Origin: Bordetella genomosp. 13
Lineage (GTDB): Bacteria > Pseudomonadota > Gammaproteobacteria > Burkholderiales > Burkholderiaceae_B
Reading direction: 5' to 3'
Assembly (NCBI RefSeq): GCF_007679965.1
Contig: NZ_VEHL01000003.1
Location: 62,001-126,000 of the forward strand
DNA length: 64,000 nt
Position numbers and translations under genes: made by a program. The stretch's first letter is position 1. The number at the start of each line of letters is the position of its first letter. Below, in pieces: positions 36,723-46,024 of the stretch. Below the pieces are notes generated by a model that saw only the letters and a list, made by a program, of their open reading frames with translations, had not been told where the DNA came from and did no database searches.

Positions 36723-37376
36723 ATGCAAGCATTCACCCAACATGAAGGCCTGGTGGCGCCGCTCGACCGCGAGAACGTCGACACCGACCTGATCATCCCC
36801 AAGCAATTCCTGAAGTCCATCAAGCGCACCGGCTTCGGCCCGAACCTGTTCGACGAACTGCGCTACCTGGACCACGGCGAGCCCGGCATGGACAACAGCA
36901 AGCGTCCGCTGAACCCGGACTTCGTGCTGAACCAGCCGCGCTACCAGGGCGCCTCGGTGCTGCTGGCGCGCAAGAACTTCGGCTGCGGCTCCAGCCGCGA
37001 GCATGCGCCGTGGGCGCTGACGCAGTACGGCTTTCGCGCCATCATCGCGCCGTCCTACGCCGACATCTTCTTCAACAACAGCTTCAAGAACGGGCTGCTG
37101 CCCATCGTGCTGTCCGAGTTCGAGGTGGCGCGCCTGTTCGATGAGGTGAAGGCCTTTCCCGGCTACAAGCTGCGCATCGACCTGGACCGCCAGGTCGTCA
37201 TCGCCGCCGACGGACGCGAGATGGGCTTCGACATCGAGCCCTTCCGCAAGTACCTGCTGCTGAACGGCCTGGACGACATCGGCCTGACGCTGCGGCACGC
37301 CGACAAGATCCGCGCGTTCGAGGCGGAGCGCCTGGCGCGCCACCCCTGGCTGGAAGGCCGGCCGGTGGTAGGCTGA
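36723..37376 (+). CDS. leuD: 3-isopropylmalate dehydratase small subunit
   Basis: Swivel subunit of isopropylmalate isomerase, 217 residues. Motifs [13 protein letters not shown] near the N-terminus and [15 protein letters not shown] in the middle are diagnostic of LeuD. The ATG at 36723 is preceded by GAGGATTCC and lies 11 bp after the leuC stop, so the two subunits should be made from one message in step. The frame continues upstream into leuC but the LeuD N-terminus clearly begins here. Confidence 0.97.
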   Translation: MQAFTQHEGLVAPLDRENVDTDLIIPKQFLKSIKRTGFGPNLFDELRYLDHGEPGMDNSKRPLNPDFVLNQPRYQGASVLLARKNFGCGSSREHAPWALTQYGFRAIIAPSYADIFFNNSFKNGLLPIVLSEFEVARLFDEVKAFPGYKLRIDLDRQVVIAADGREMGFDIEPFRKYLLLNGLDDIGLTLRHADKIRAFEAERLARHPWLEGRPVVG

Positions 37377-37531
37377 CGCCCGGCCGCGCCGCGGTTCGCC
37401 GCGGCGCATGGCGGCCGCCGCCCGTGTCCGCGCGGGCCGCCCGCGAGGCGGCGCACGGGCCGGCGCGGCGGCAAAGATTTTTTCGGTGGCGGCCCAGGCC
37501 GCCATCCCTGCCAGACCAACAGGATTCATTC
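37377..37531. other. GC-rich leuD-leuB spacer
   Basis: The 155-bp gap is extremely GC-rich and holds several short inverted repeats, including CGCGGGC-C-GCCCGCG, followed by a run of six T. It could pause or attenuate transcription before leuB, but the T-run is not immediately after a single clear stem, so I do not call a terminator. No gene is seen. Confidence 0.3.
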
Positions 37532-38605
<1,074 letters not shown>

Positions 38606-38820
38606 GCCGCCTGCGGGGCGGCCCCTGGCGGCCTTCCGGGCGCGGGCGCGCCGCCGCCGGACCGATGCGTCCGGCGCGGCGCCAGGCCGCGGCGGGTGTG
38701 CGTGGCGCAACATCCGCGCCCGATTTGCCGGCGCGCGCCGGCAACGCGCCGCGCATTCTGATAAATTGACAGAATTCCTTTCTTTTTTCACGTAGTTATC
38801 ACTTTCAAGAGCTCTTCAAG
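38606..38820. other. leuB-asd intergenic stretch
   Basis: A 215-bp stretch with no gene. The first part is GC-rich with overlapping inverted repeats; the last 60 bases are A+T-rich and include TTGACA at about 38767, but no good -10 box sits at the proper distance. A separate asd promoter is possible but not shown. Confidence 0.3.
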
Positions 38821-39951
38821 ATGACGCAAGCAGTAGGCCTCGTCGGGTGGCGCGGAATGGTCGGTTCGGTGCTCATGCAGCGCATGCGCGACGAAAACGA
38901 TTTCGCCCTGATCGAACCCGTGTTCTTCTCCACCAGCAATGCCGGCGGCGCCGCCCCTTCGTGGGCGAATGGCGCGGGCCCGCTGCAAGACGCCTACGAC
39001 ATCGAAGCGCTCAAGAAACTGCCCATCATCGTCACCGCCCAGGGCGGCGACTACACCACCGAGATCTACGGCCGCCTGCGCAACGAAGGCTGGAAGGGCA
39101 TCTGGATCGACGCCGCCAGCACGCTGCGCATGGCCGACGACGCCATCATCGTGCTGGACCCGGTCAACCGCCCGGTCATCGACGCGGCGCTCAAGCGCGG
39201 CGTGCGCAACTTCATCGGCGGCAACTGCACCGTCAGCTGCATGCTGATGGGCCTGGCCGGCCTGTTCAACAACGACCTGGTCGAGTGGATGACGTCCATG
39301 ACGTACCAGGCCGCCTCGGGCGGCGGCGCGCAGCACATGCGCGAACTGCTCACCCAGTTCGGCACGCTGAACCAGGCCGTGCGTCCGCTGCTGGACGACC
39401 CCGCGTCGGCCATCCTGGACATCGACCGCGGCGTGCTGGCCGCGCAGCAGGACCCGGGCCTGGCGCGCGAGCATTTCGGCGTGCCGCTGGGCGGCAACCT
39501 CATTCCCTGGATCGACAAGGACCTGGGCAACGGCGTTTCCAAGGAAGAATGGAAGGGCGAGGCCGAGACCAACAAGATCCTGGGCCGCGGCGAAGCCTTC
39601 GGCACCAAGCCCACCCCGATCGACGGCCTGTGCGTGCGCATCGGCGCCATGCGCTGCCACAGCCAGGCGCTGACCATCAAGCTCAAGCGCGACGTGCCGC
39701 TGGACGAGATCCAGGACCTGATTGCGCAGGGCACGCAGTGGGCCAAGGTCGTTCCCAACACCAAGGAAGACACGGTCAAGGCGCTTACGCCCGTGGCCGT
39801 CACCGGCACGCTGGACATCCCGGTGGGCCGCCTGCGCAAGCTGTCGATGGGCTCGGAATACCTGGGCGCCTTCACTGTCGGCGACCAGCTGCTGTGGGGC
39901 GCCGCCGAACCGCTGCGCCGCATGCTGCGCATCGCGCTGGCCGAGGCCTGA
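38821..39951 (+). CDS. asd: Aspartate-semialdehyde dehydrogenase
   Basis: Makes L-aspartate 4-semialdehyde from aspartyl phosphate with NADPH, supplying diaminopimelate, lysine, methionine and threonine. The 376-residue length fits the Gram-negative type. Motifs: [18 protein letters not shown] nucleotide-binding loop, [15 protein letters not shown] with the catalytic Cys (C136), and [16 protein letters not shown] near the substrate His. It sits after leuB with a 215-bp gap, an order common in Burkholderiales and Pseudomonas. Confidence 0.97.
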   Translation: MTQAVGLVGWRGMVGSVLMQRMRDENDFALIEPVFFSTSNAGGAAPSWANGAGPLQDAYDIEALKKLPIIVTAQGGDYTTEIYGRLRNEGWKGIWIDAASTLRMADDAIIVLDPVNRPVIDAALKRGVRNFIGGNCTVSCMLMGLAGLFNNDLVEWMTSMTYQAASGGGAQHMRELLTQFGTLNQAVRPLLDDPASAILDIDRGVLAAQQDPGLAREHFGVPLGGNLIPWIDKDLGNGVSKEEWKGEAETNKILGRGEAFGTKPTPIDGLCVRIGAMRCHSQALTIKLKRDVPLDEIQDLIAQGTQWAKVVPNTKEDTVKALTPVAVTGTLDIPVGRLRKLSMGSEYLGAFTVGDQLLWGAAEPLRRMLRIALAEA

Positions 39952-39995
39952 CGCACCCAAGCCGCGGCGCCATGCGCCGCGCGGGTCGTTCGTTG

Positions 39996-40019
39996 CGAGA
40001 GCACCTGCGGGTGCTCTCG
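39996..40019 (+). terminator. Hairpin downstream of asd
   Basis: CGAGAGCACC at 39996-40005 pairs perfectly with GGTGCTCTCG at 40010-40019 around a four-base loop. A 10-bp stem 45 bp after the asd stop suggests a terminator, but there is no U-tract, so it may instead be a pausing or mRNA-stability element. Confidence 0.5.
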
Positions 40020-40170
40020 TCGCATCCGGCGGAAATCCGCGGCATGACGGGCGCATTGCAGGTTTGTACGCCATGCGGGATGCCTTTACACTTTCGGGCT
40101 GCGTTTTCCGGCATCGCAGCCTCATGCCATACCGATTGACCACGGAAAACAAAACAGGGAATCCCGGCTC

Positions 40171-42222
40171 ATGACTCCGCATCCGCGTGGCTTGCATCAT
40201 GCTCCTCGTAACAAGGCCCTGGGCCTGGCGCTGGCGCTGGCCATCGGCGCCTCGGCCTGCGTGGATGCGCAGGCGGCGCGCGCGGGGCACGCGCGGGTGG
40301 TGTCCTCGCCCGGCGAGCCCATGCGCATCGAGGTGCCGCTGCTGGACCTGACGGCCGACGAGGCTGCGTCGCTGCAGGTGCAACTGGCCGACGCCGCCGC
40401 GTGGCAGCGCGCCGGCCTGCAGCCGCCCGCGCCCTTGGCCGATACCCGCGTCACGCTGGAAGGCAGCGGCGCTGCCCGCCGCCTGGTGCGCATCAGCGCC
40501 TCGCAACCGATCACCACGCCCACCATCGACGTGCTGCTGGACCTGCGCTCCGGCGCCGGCCAGCGCCAGATGCAGGTCACCCTGCTGGTGCCGGCCCGCG
40601 ATGCCGAGGCGGGCGTGCGCCGCGCCGCCGTGCAGCCGGCGGCGGCCGCGTCGGGATCGGCGCAGCCGGCGCGGCGGGTCGACGACGTCACCGTGCGCCC
40701 GGGCCAGACCCTGTCGGGAATCGCCGCCCGCAATGCCGTGGCCGACGCCTCGATCTACCAGATGCTGGTAGCCCTGTGGCAGGCCAATCCGCAGGCGTTC
40801 ATCCAGAACAACATGAACCTGGTGCGCGCCGGAGAGACGCTGACGATTCCCGACGCCGCCACCGTGCGCGCCATCGATCCCGCCGAGGCGCGCCGCATTT
40901 TCGTCGAGCAGGCCGCCGCCTACGAACGCTATCGCGCCCGGCTGGGCGCGGCCGCGGGAGCGGGCGCCGCCGTGCCGCGCGCCGACGGGTCATCCGGACA
41001 GGTCGACGGCGCAGGCAACGCGCGCGCCGCGGCGCAGCCGCCGGCGCAGGATCGCCTGCGCCTGTCCAATGCCGGCGCGGCCGGCGGTGCTTCGCCCGAT
41101 GCCGCGGGCGACGTCCGCGCCTCCGAGCAGCGCGCCATGAGCGATGCACGCCAGCGCGTCGATACGCTGCAGTCCAACGTGGACGCGCTGAATCGCGCGG
41201 CTGCCGGGCAGGGCGGCGCCGCGGGCGGCCAGGGCGCGGGCTCGGGTAGCCAAGGCGCGGGCGCCGCGGGCGGGGGGCAGGGCGGCAGCGCCTCGGGCGC
41301 GCCGAACCAAGGCGGCGCCGCGCAGGCTTCCAGCAATGGCGCCGCATCCGGCTCGGCCGGGGCGGGCGCCGCCGCGGGCTCCGCCGCTGGCGCCGCGGCC
41401 GGAATCGCGGCTGCGGGCGGCAGTGCCGCTGGCGGAGGCGGCGCCTCGATGGGCGCCAACGGCGCCGCGGCAGGCGGCAATGCGGCCGGAGCGACTGGCG
41501 CACAGGCCGGGAATGCCGCTGGCGTCAATGGCGCCGCGGCGGGTGGCAATGCGGTCGGCGGTGCCTTCCCGGCAACGGGCGGCAACGCCCCTGTATCCAA
41601 CGGCGCCGCGGCCGGAAGCGCTGCCGCGGGCGCCGGCGGCGCGGCGGCGGGGAGCAATGCCGCCGGGGCCACCGGCGTGGCGGGCGACAATTCCGCCGGC
41701 ATCAACGGAGCGGGCAACGCCGCCACCAGCTCCAACAATGCGGTCTCCAGCGGAACCGCCGCCAACGGCGCCGGCGCGGCAACCGTCGGGCCGGCAGGCG
41801 CGTCCAGTGCCGCCGGCGGCACAGCCGCCGCCCCGCAGGCTGGCGCCGGCGGCGCGGCAGCGGGCACGCCTTCCGCCTCCGCGCCCGGTGTGGCCGCAGG
41901 CGCGCAATCCGGCGCCGATGCCGCCGCCCGCGCCAAGGACGGCATGCCCTCGTGGTTGGCCGACAACCTGCTGGCGGTGGTCACCGCCGTGCTGGCATTG
42001 CTGATCTTCATCGTGGCGTGGATGCTGCGCCGCGCGGGCGCGCGGCGCAACGAGGACGTGGAAGAGGTCGACTACGGCGATCCGCCGCCGTTCGACAGCC
42101 GGGCCTTCAACCGCAAGCTCGACGCGATCGATCTCGACCTCAACCATCCGCCCACCGACGAGCCCAAGCCGACGCAGGACAATGCGCCGTCCGCCACGCC
42201 GTCGTACGGAACCCGGACCTGA
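40171..42222 (+). CDS. FimV-like LysM membrane protein, short form
   Basis: A 683-residue protein resembling the FimV/HubP family, which anchors polar structures and binds peptidoglycan. N-terminus: signal-like hydrophobic stretch ([20 protein letters not shown], about 17-36), then a FimV N-terminal domain ([18 protein letters not shown]). A LysM-type motif runs at about 173-225 ([14 protein letters not shown] ... GETLTIPDA). Residues about 340-590 are low-complexity Ala/Gly/Asn. One transmembrane helix lies at about 597-617 ([20 protein letters not shown]), then a cytoplasmic tail of about 65 residues with [13 protein letters not shown]. The long TPR-bearing cytoplasmic part and C-terminal FimV domain of Pseudomonas FimV are missing. 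It stops 1 bp before truA, so co-translation is likely. Confidence 0.8.
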   Translation: MTPHPRGLHHAPRNKALGLALALAIGASACVDAQAARAGHARVVSSPGEPMRIEVPLLDLTADEAASLQVQLADAAAWQRAGLQPPAPLADTRVTLEGSGAARRLVRISASQPITTPTIDVLLDLRSGAGQRQMQVTLLVPARDAEAGVRRAAVQPAAAASGSAQPARRVDDVTVRPGQTLSGIAARNAVADASIYQMLVALWQANPQAFIQNNMNLVRAGETLTIPDAATVRAIDPAEARRIFVEQAAAYERYRARLGAAAGAGAAVPRADGSSGQVDGAGNARAAAQPPAQDRLRLSNAGAAGGASPDAAGDVRASEQRAMSDARQRVDTLQSNVDALNRAAAGQGGAAGGQGAGSGSQGAGAAGGGQGGSASGAPNQGGAAQASSNGAASGSAGAGAAAGSAAGAAAGIAAAGGSAAGGGGASMGANGAAAGGNAAGATGAQAGNAAGVNGAAAGGNAVGGAFPATGGNAPVSNGAAAGSAAAGAGGAAAGSNAAGATGVAGDNSAGINGAGNAATSSNNAVSSGTAANGAGAATVGPAGASSAAGGTAAAPQAGAGGAAAGTPSASAPGVAAGAQSGADAAARAKDGMPSWLADNLLAVVTAVLALLIFIVAWMLRRAGARRNEDVEEVDYGDPPPFDSRAFNRKLDAIDLDLNHPPTDEPKPTQDNAPSATPSYGTRT

Positions 42223-42223
42223 C

Positions 42224-43027
42224 ATGCAACGCATCGCCCTGGGCCTGGCCTACGACGGGTCGGCCTGGCAGGGCTGGCAGACCCAGCCGCACGGCCAGAC
42301 CGTGCAGGACACGCTGGAAACCGCGCTGGGCGCCTTCGGCGGCATCCATCGCCCCATTCCCACCATCTGCGCGGGCCGCACCGATACCGGCGTGCATGGC
42401 GCGTCGCAGGTGGTGCACCTGGATACCGAACTGACGCGCCGCGACGAATCCTGGGTGCGCGGCGTCAACGCCTTCCTGCCGTCCAGCATCGCCGTGCAAT
42501 GGGCGCAGACGATGCCGGACACTTTCCACGCCCGCTTCTCGGCGCGCTCGCGCACCTACGTCTACCTCCTGTGGCGGGGCCGCGTCCGTCCGCCGCTGTG
42601 GGCCGGCCGCGCAGGCTGGTGCTTTCAGCCGCTGGACCTGGATGCCATGCGCCAGGCCGCGCAAGCGCTGCTGGGCGAACATGACTTCTCGAGCTTCCGC
42701 TCCTCTCAATGCCAGGCGCGCCATCCGGTGCGCACCATGCATCGCCTGGACATCGAGGAGCGCGGCCCGTTCATCGTCTTCACGCTGCGCGCCAACGCCT
42801 TCCTGCACCACATGGTGCGCAACCTGATCGGCGCGCTGCTGCAGGTCGGGCAGGGCCGCGAGGGCGTGGCGTGGCTGGGCCAGTTGCTGCAGGCGCGCGA
42901 TCGGCGGCTGGGGGCGCCGACCTTCATGCCCGACGGCCTGTACCTGGCCGACATCGAGTACCCGGACGAGTTCGATTTGCCGCCGTTCGATCCCGCCACC
43001 ACGCAGCTGGCGCCGTTCCTCGGCTGA
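42224..43027 (+). CDS. truA: tRNA pseudouridine synthase A
   Basis: Isomerises U38-U40 of tRNA anticodon arms to pseudouridine. The 267-residue protein begins [19 protein letters not shown]. The catalytic Asp is D54 in [10 protein letters not shown]; further family motifs are [17 protein letters not shown] and the C-terminal [17 protein letters not shown]. The start lies one base after the fimV-like stop. It is followed by trpF after a 55-bp gap, the fimV-truA-trpF order usual in beta- and gammaproteobacteria. Confidence 0.96.
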   Translation: MQRIALGLAYDGSAWQGWQTQPHGQTVQDTLETALGAFGGIHRPIPTICAGRTDTGVHGASQVVHLDTELTRRDESWVRGVNAFLPSSIAVQWAQTMPDTFHARFSARSRTYVYLLWRGRVRPPLWAGRAGWCFQPLDLDAMRQAAQALLGEHDFSSFRSSQCQARHPVRTMHRLDIEERGPFIVFTLRANAFLHHMVRNLIGALLQVGQGREGVAWLGQLLQARDRRLGAPTFMPDGLYLADIEYPDEFDLPPFDPATTQLAPFLG

Positions 43028-43082
43028 CCCACCGGATGCCGTACACTGGCATCGGCGTTATCCGTTGCGACTTCGAACTCTC

Positions 43083-43730
43083 ATGCGTACCCGAATCAAG
43101 ATCTGCGGCCTGACCCGCGAGGCGGACCTCGACGCCGCCGTGCAGGCCGGCGCCGACGCCATCGGCTTCGTTTTCCATCCCGGCAGCAGGCGCTACGTGT
43201 CGCCCGCGCGCGCGGCCGAGCTGCGCCGCCGCGTGCCGGCCTTCGTCGACGTGGTGGCCTTGACCGTGAACGCCAGCCAGGACGAGCTGCGCGCCATACT
43301 GGGCGAAGTCGGTCCGGACCTGCTGCAATTCCACGGCGACGAGACGCCCGAGCAGTGCAGTCTTGCTGGCCACCGCTATCTGCGCGCCTTTCGCGTCGGC
43401 GCTCCGGGACTGGACAGCGCCCATGCGCTGGCTGCCCATTGCGCGCAGTACGGCGACGCGGCTGGCTGGCTATTCGACAGCTACAGCACCGGCTACGGCG
43501 GCAGCGGCCAGGGTTTTGATCGCGCCTTGCTGGCCGGCGTGCAGGCCGCGTCCGACAGCCGCGCCCTGGTGCTGGCCGGCGGCCTGACGCCCGACAACGT
43601 CGCCGACGCCGTGCGTGCCGTGCGCCCGTGGGCAGTGGACGTCAGCAGCGGAGTGGAAGAGGGCCCGGGCCTGAAATCCAGCGATCGCGTGAAAAAGTTC
43701 ATCGACGCCGTTAACTTTTGCGCCCGCTGA
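43083..43730 (+). CDS. trpF: Phosphoribosylanthranilate isomerase
   Basis: Third step of tryptophan synthesis from anthranilate, a TIM-barrel enzyme. The protein is 215 residues. RIKICGLTRE holds the catalytic Cys (C8); the general acid Asp is in WLFDSYS; LAGGLTPDNV and VDVSSGVEEGPGLKSSDRVKKFI form the phosphate-binding end of the barrel. I prefer ATG at 43083 over an in-frame codon 18 bp upstream because MRTRIKICGL matches the family start. trpA and trpB are not in the window. The tRNA-Val promoter begins directly at its stop. Confidence 0.96.
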   Translation: MRTRIKICGLTREADLDAAVQAGADAIGFVFHPGSRRYVSPARAAELRRRVPAFVDVVALTVNASQDELRAILGEVGPDLLQFHGDETPEQCSLAGHRYLRAFRVGAPGLDSAHALAAHCAQYGDAAGWLFDSYSTGYGGSGQGFDRALLAGVQAASDSRALVLAGGLTPDNVADAVRAVRPWAVDVSSGVEEGPGLKSSDRVKKFIDAVNFCAR

Positions 43731-43731
43731 C

Positions 43732-43760
43732 TTGCAAAGCAAAAAAAGCCCATATATAAT
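43732..43760 (+). promoter_or_regulatory. Promoter of tRNA-Val
   Basis: TTGCAA at 43732-43737, 17-base spacer, TATAAT at 43755-43760: a near-consensus sigma-70 promoter starting right after the trpF stop. The mature tRNA begins about 70 bases downstream. Confidence 0.85.
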
Positions 43761-43830
43761 CTTTCTTCTTCGCAGCTCACACACAAAACGAGCTGCAAAC
43801 TGGTAGAAATACCAGTCTGGCAGTACTACA

Positions 43831-43906
43831 GGCGGTTAGCTCAGATGGTTAGAGCGCCACGTTGACATCGTGGAGGTCGTTGGTTCGATTCCAATACCGC
43901 CTACCA
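43831..43906 (+). tRNA. tRNA-Val (anticodon GAC)
   Basis: A 76-base cloverleaf with encoded CCA. The acceptor arm GGCGGTT pairs with AATACCGCC near the end, the anticodon stem CCACG/CGTGG encloses loop TTGACAT, and the T arm contains GGTTCGATTCC. The anticodon GAC is at 43864-43866, reading GUC and GUU valine codons. Confidence 0.96.
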
Positions 43907-43940
43907 AGAATTGAATCCAGCACTGCCAAGTGCTGACATA

Positions 43941-43975
43941 AAAAGCCGCTAAGTCATTCGCTTGGCGGCTTTTTT
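43941..43975 (+). terminator. Intrinsic terminator after tRNA-Val
   Basis: GCCGCTAAG (43945-43953) pairs with CTTGGCGGC (43961-43969) around a 7-base loop, with A's before and six T's after. A textbook rho-independent terminator, 38 bp after the tRNA. Confidence 0.93.
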
Positions 43976-44064
43976 GCTTTTCCTTTGCTCGTCCAGCAGC
44001 ATCCGCGGCATTCGGCCTCGTTCCGAATGCCGCGCGCTCCGCAATGCCTCGGATCGCCTTCAGC

Positions 44065-44307
44065 CTACTTGCACTGCTGCAACGCGATCTCGCTGATCGA
44101 ATTCAACCGTGCCCGGATGTGTGTCTTCAATGCTTCCGGCACGCGCTCGTCGTTGTAGATGTTCGTCAGCATCGTGTGCATGCTGCGGTTGGCCGCCTCG
44201 ATGGTGGGCTTGTCCTTTGCGACCAGGAACATCAGCAGGCCTAGCGCGGTGACGTCGGCGATGGAATTTGCGGCGTACGTGGTGATATCGACACCTGGGT
44301 CCGACAT
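44065..44307 (-). CDS. Hypothetical 80-residue protein
   Basis: I do not recognise this protein. ATG at 44305-44307 has GGAG eight bases upstream. The sequence begins MSDPGVDITTYAANSIADV, has a moderately hydrophobic stretch (ALGLLMFLVA, about 21-30) that could be a helix rather than a true membrane span, and ends in a helical segment EALKTHIRARLNSISEIAL. It lies 102 bp downstream of the HPt-like gene on the same strand, so it may be read with that regulator pair. Good start signal and normal codon use make it likely real. Confidence 0.6.
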   Translation of the reverse strand: MSDPGVDITTYAANSIADVTALGLLMFLVAKDKPTIEAANRSMHTMLTNIYNDERVPEALKTHIRARLNSISEIALQQCK

Positions 44308-44409
44308 GGGTGTTCTCCGGCAAACGGTGGATGAAGAGCGATCGGCGCCGCCGCGCAAGCGACGGCACCGATGAAAGAGGGCGCAACGGTAGCACGGTTT
44401 GCGCGGCCC

Positions 44410-44820
44410 TCAGGGTTCGTGCTCGCGGGGGACGGCCGGCGCGGGATAGGCGCTGCCCAGCGCCGTCCGCAGGTCGTTTTCCAACTGCGCCAGCACGGCC
44501 AGCAGCGCCTGCACATCGGGGATGGCCGTCGCGCACGCGCCATGCGGCGAGCGAGCCAGTTCCACGCGGCTGTACTCGAAGGTGGCCAGCAAGGGATGCG
44601 CCGGCGCGCACAGCAGCCGCGCCGCGCCCTCGATGTAGTGGATGTGCTGGGCCGCCGCGACGCGGTCGTCGCGGCCCAGGGCCTCGCGCAGCCGCTGCCG
44701 GTCCTCGCGCAGATGCGTCAGCGCCATGGTGAGCAGGCCGCGGCGGCGCGCGGGGTCCGGGCACAGCAGGCGCAGGCGCGGCAGGTCGAGCAGGCGGGGC
44801 GCGAAGGCGGAGGCGGGCAT
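44410..44820 (-). CDS. Putative HPt phosphotransfer protein
   Basis: A 136-residue protein with an all-helical look. HIHYIEGAARLL (about 59-70) resembles the HPt motif His-x-Leu-Lys-Gly-Ser, with H61 the candidate phospho-acceptor and Glu where Lys is usual. A following helix, PLLATFEYSRVELAR, fits the second helix of the HPt bundle. It starts 5 bp after the stop of the NarL/BvgA-like response regulator on the same strand, the context expected of a phosphorelay partner. No clear ribosome-binding site is seen, so translation may be coupled. The motif is weak, so this call rests partly on context. Confidence 0.55.
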   Translation of the reverse strand: MPASAFAPRLLDLPRLRLLCPDPARRRGLLTMALTHLREDRQRLREALGRDDRVAAAQHIHYIEGAARLLCAPAHPLLATFEYSRVELARSPHGACATAIPDVQALLAVLAQLENDLRTALGSAYPAPAVPREHEP

Positions 44821-44825
44821 CGGCG

Positions 44826-45572
44826 CTACTCGATGATGTTGCGCCTGAATTTTTCTTTCAGGTACAGGGCCAGCGCCAGGTCGTCGGCCAGCCCCAGTTT
44901 GCGCATGGCGCGGCGCTTGTGCGTGCTGACGGTCTTCTTGCTGCGGACCAGGCGCGTGGCGACCTGGGTGACCGACAGGCCCAGCGAGATGTGCCGCAGG
45001 ATCTCGGTTTCCGCGGCCGTGAGCCGGGCGTCGGGATGCTGCGGTTCGGCACGATGCACGCGGCCATACGAACTGACGTAGAAGTTGCGCGGATCGCCGA
45101 TGGTGGCGCGGATCATGTCGGGGATGGTGTGCGGCGGTTCGGTCTTGGACAGATAGCCGTTGGCGCCGGCGCGATAGGCGGCGTATTCGGTGTCCTGCAC
45201 GCGGCCGGCGGACAGCGTGATGACGGCCATGGCGGGATGCAGGCGGCGCAGGCGGCGGATGAAGTCCATGCCGTCCCAGGGATCGTTCGGCAGGTAGTAG
45301 TCGACCACCGCGACGTCACAGGGCGCGTGCCGCAGGTTGGCGACCAGGGTCTCGGCCGAGGTGTCGGCATGGACGACGTCGAGGTCGGCATTGCCGCGCA
45401 GGAAGGACGCGATGCCCATGGTGGTGACGGGATGGTCGTCCAGGATGGCGACGCGTACGCGGTGGCTGGGCCTCGACAGCAGCATGTAGCGGCGGCCGCC
45501 GGATAGGGGGGTATCTGCTTCGCAGAGGTGGCGGGATGGGGTCTGGATGGGTGCGTGATGAAGTTGGGTCAT
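44826..45572 (-). CDS. Response regulator of the NarL/BvgA/EvgA type
   Basis: A 248-residue two-component regulator. After an N-terminal tail the receiver runs about 38-155: acidic pair D45/D46 (ILDDHP), phospho-acceptor D91 (VVDYYLP), switch Ser at 121 and Lys at 143 (YLSK). The LuxR-type helix-turn-helix is at about 183-245 (LTAAETEILRHISLGLSVTQVATRL, then VSTHKRRAMRKLGL). The layout and spacing resemble BvgA and EvgA, which work with HPt-containing hybrid kinases; here an HPt-like gene follows directly but no kinase is present. The start could also be at Met30 (45485), which would remove the tail; neither has a strong ribosome-binding site. It points away from thrS. Confidence 0.9.
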   Translation of the reverse strand: MTQLHHAPIQTPSRHLCEADTPLSGGRRYMLLSRPSHRVRVAILDDHPVTTMGIASFLRGNADLDVVHADTSAETLVANLRHAPCDVAVVDYYLPNDPWDGMDFIRRLRRLHPAMAVITLSAGRVQDTEYAAYRAGANGYLSKTEPPHTIPDMIRATIGDPRNFYVSSYGRVHRAEPQHPDARLTAAETEILRHISLGLSVTQVATRLVRSKKTVSTHKRRAMRKLGLADDLALALYLKEKFRRNIIE

Positions 45573-45738
45573 GGGTGGGATGCGGCAAACGGCGGGACAT
45601 CGAGAACATGCGACTTGCTTGACGAGGGCGTGCTTTGCGAGGTAGGTAACGGCATGTTACGTTTCTGTCGCGTCAGGGCTTGATTGGCGCTGAAAATCAG
45701 ACAAAGTGACGCCGTGGATGCGACAAAAAGGCAATCGA

Positions 45739-45766
45739 TTCCCGGCTTCTCATCAAGTGCTACAAT
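45739..45766 (+). promoter_or_regulatory. Extended -10 promoter for thrS
   Basis: TGC-TACAAT (-10 at 45761-45766) is an extended -10 element. The -35 position (TTCCCG, 45739-45744) is weak, as is common with extended -10 promoters. Transcription would begin near 45773, giving a leader of about 250 bases before thrS. Confidence 0.55.
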
Positions 45767-45772
45767 TGGTGC

Positions 45773-46024
45773 AATCTGCGACCGACTTATTCCGGTGTCA
45801 TGTCCTGAATACCGGAACATCGGTCGTCACCCCGACGCCATTCCTCATTACCATGCCGCTTTCGACGTCCGCACGAACTACGCCCGGATACTTTCGCCTC
45901 ATGTCGCGTCAGTAATCACCAAGTCGGGTCCCGCGTGTCGCCTCAGACAGCAGCCCAGCAAGGCAAACAGATCGAACGCGGCTAAAGGCCGCGTTCTTCG
46001 TTTCTCATCCCAGGAAGTGCTCCG
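45773..46024 (+). promoter_or_regulatory. Structured thrS leader with terminator-like hairpin
   Basis: The leader opens with a large hairpin: CGACCGA (45779-45785) pairs with TCGGTCG (45820-45826), and TTCCGGT (45790-45796) with ACCGGAA (45811-45817). A 20-codon open frame starts at ATG 45853 and contains three Thr codons, two adjacent, ending at TAA 45913-45915. Just before the thrS ribosome-binding site, GAACGCGGC (45974-45982) pairs with GCCGCGTTC (45988-45996), followed by a T-rich stretch. Together these suggest attenuation or translational control of thrS by threonine or tRNA-Thr; this is inference from structure. Confidence 0.5.
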
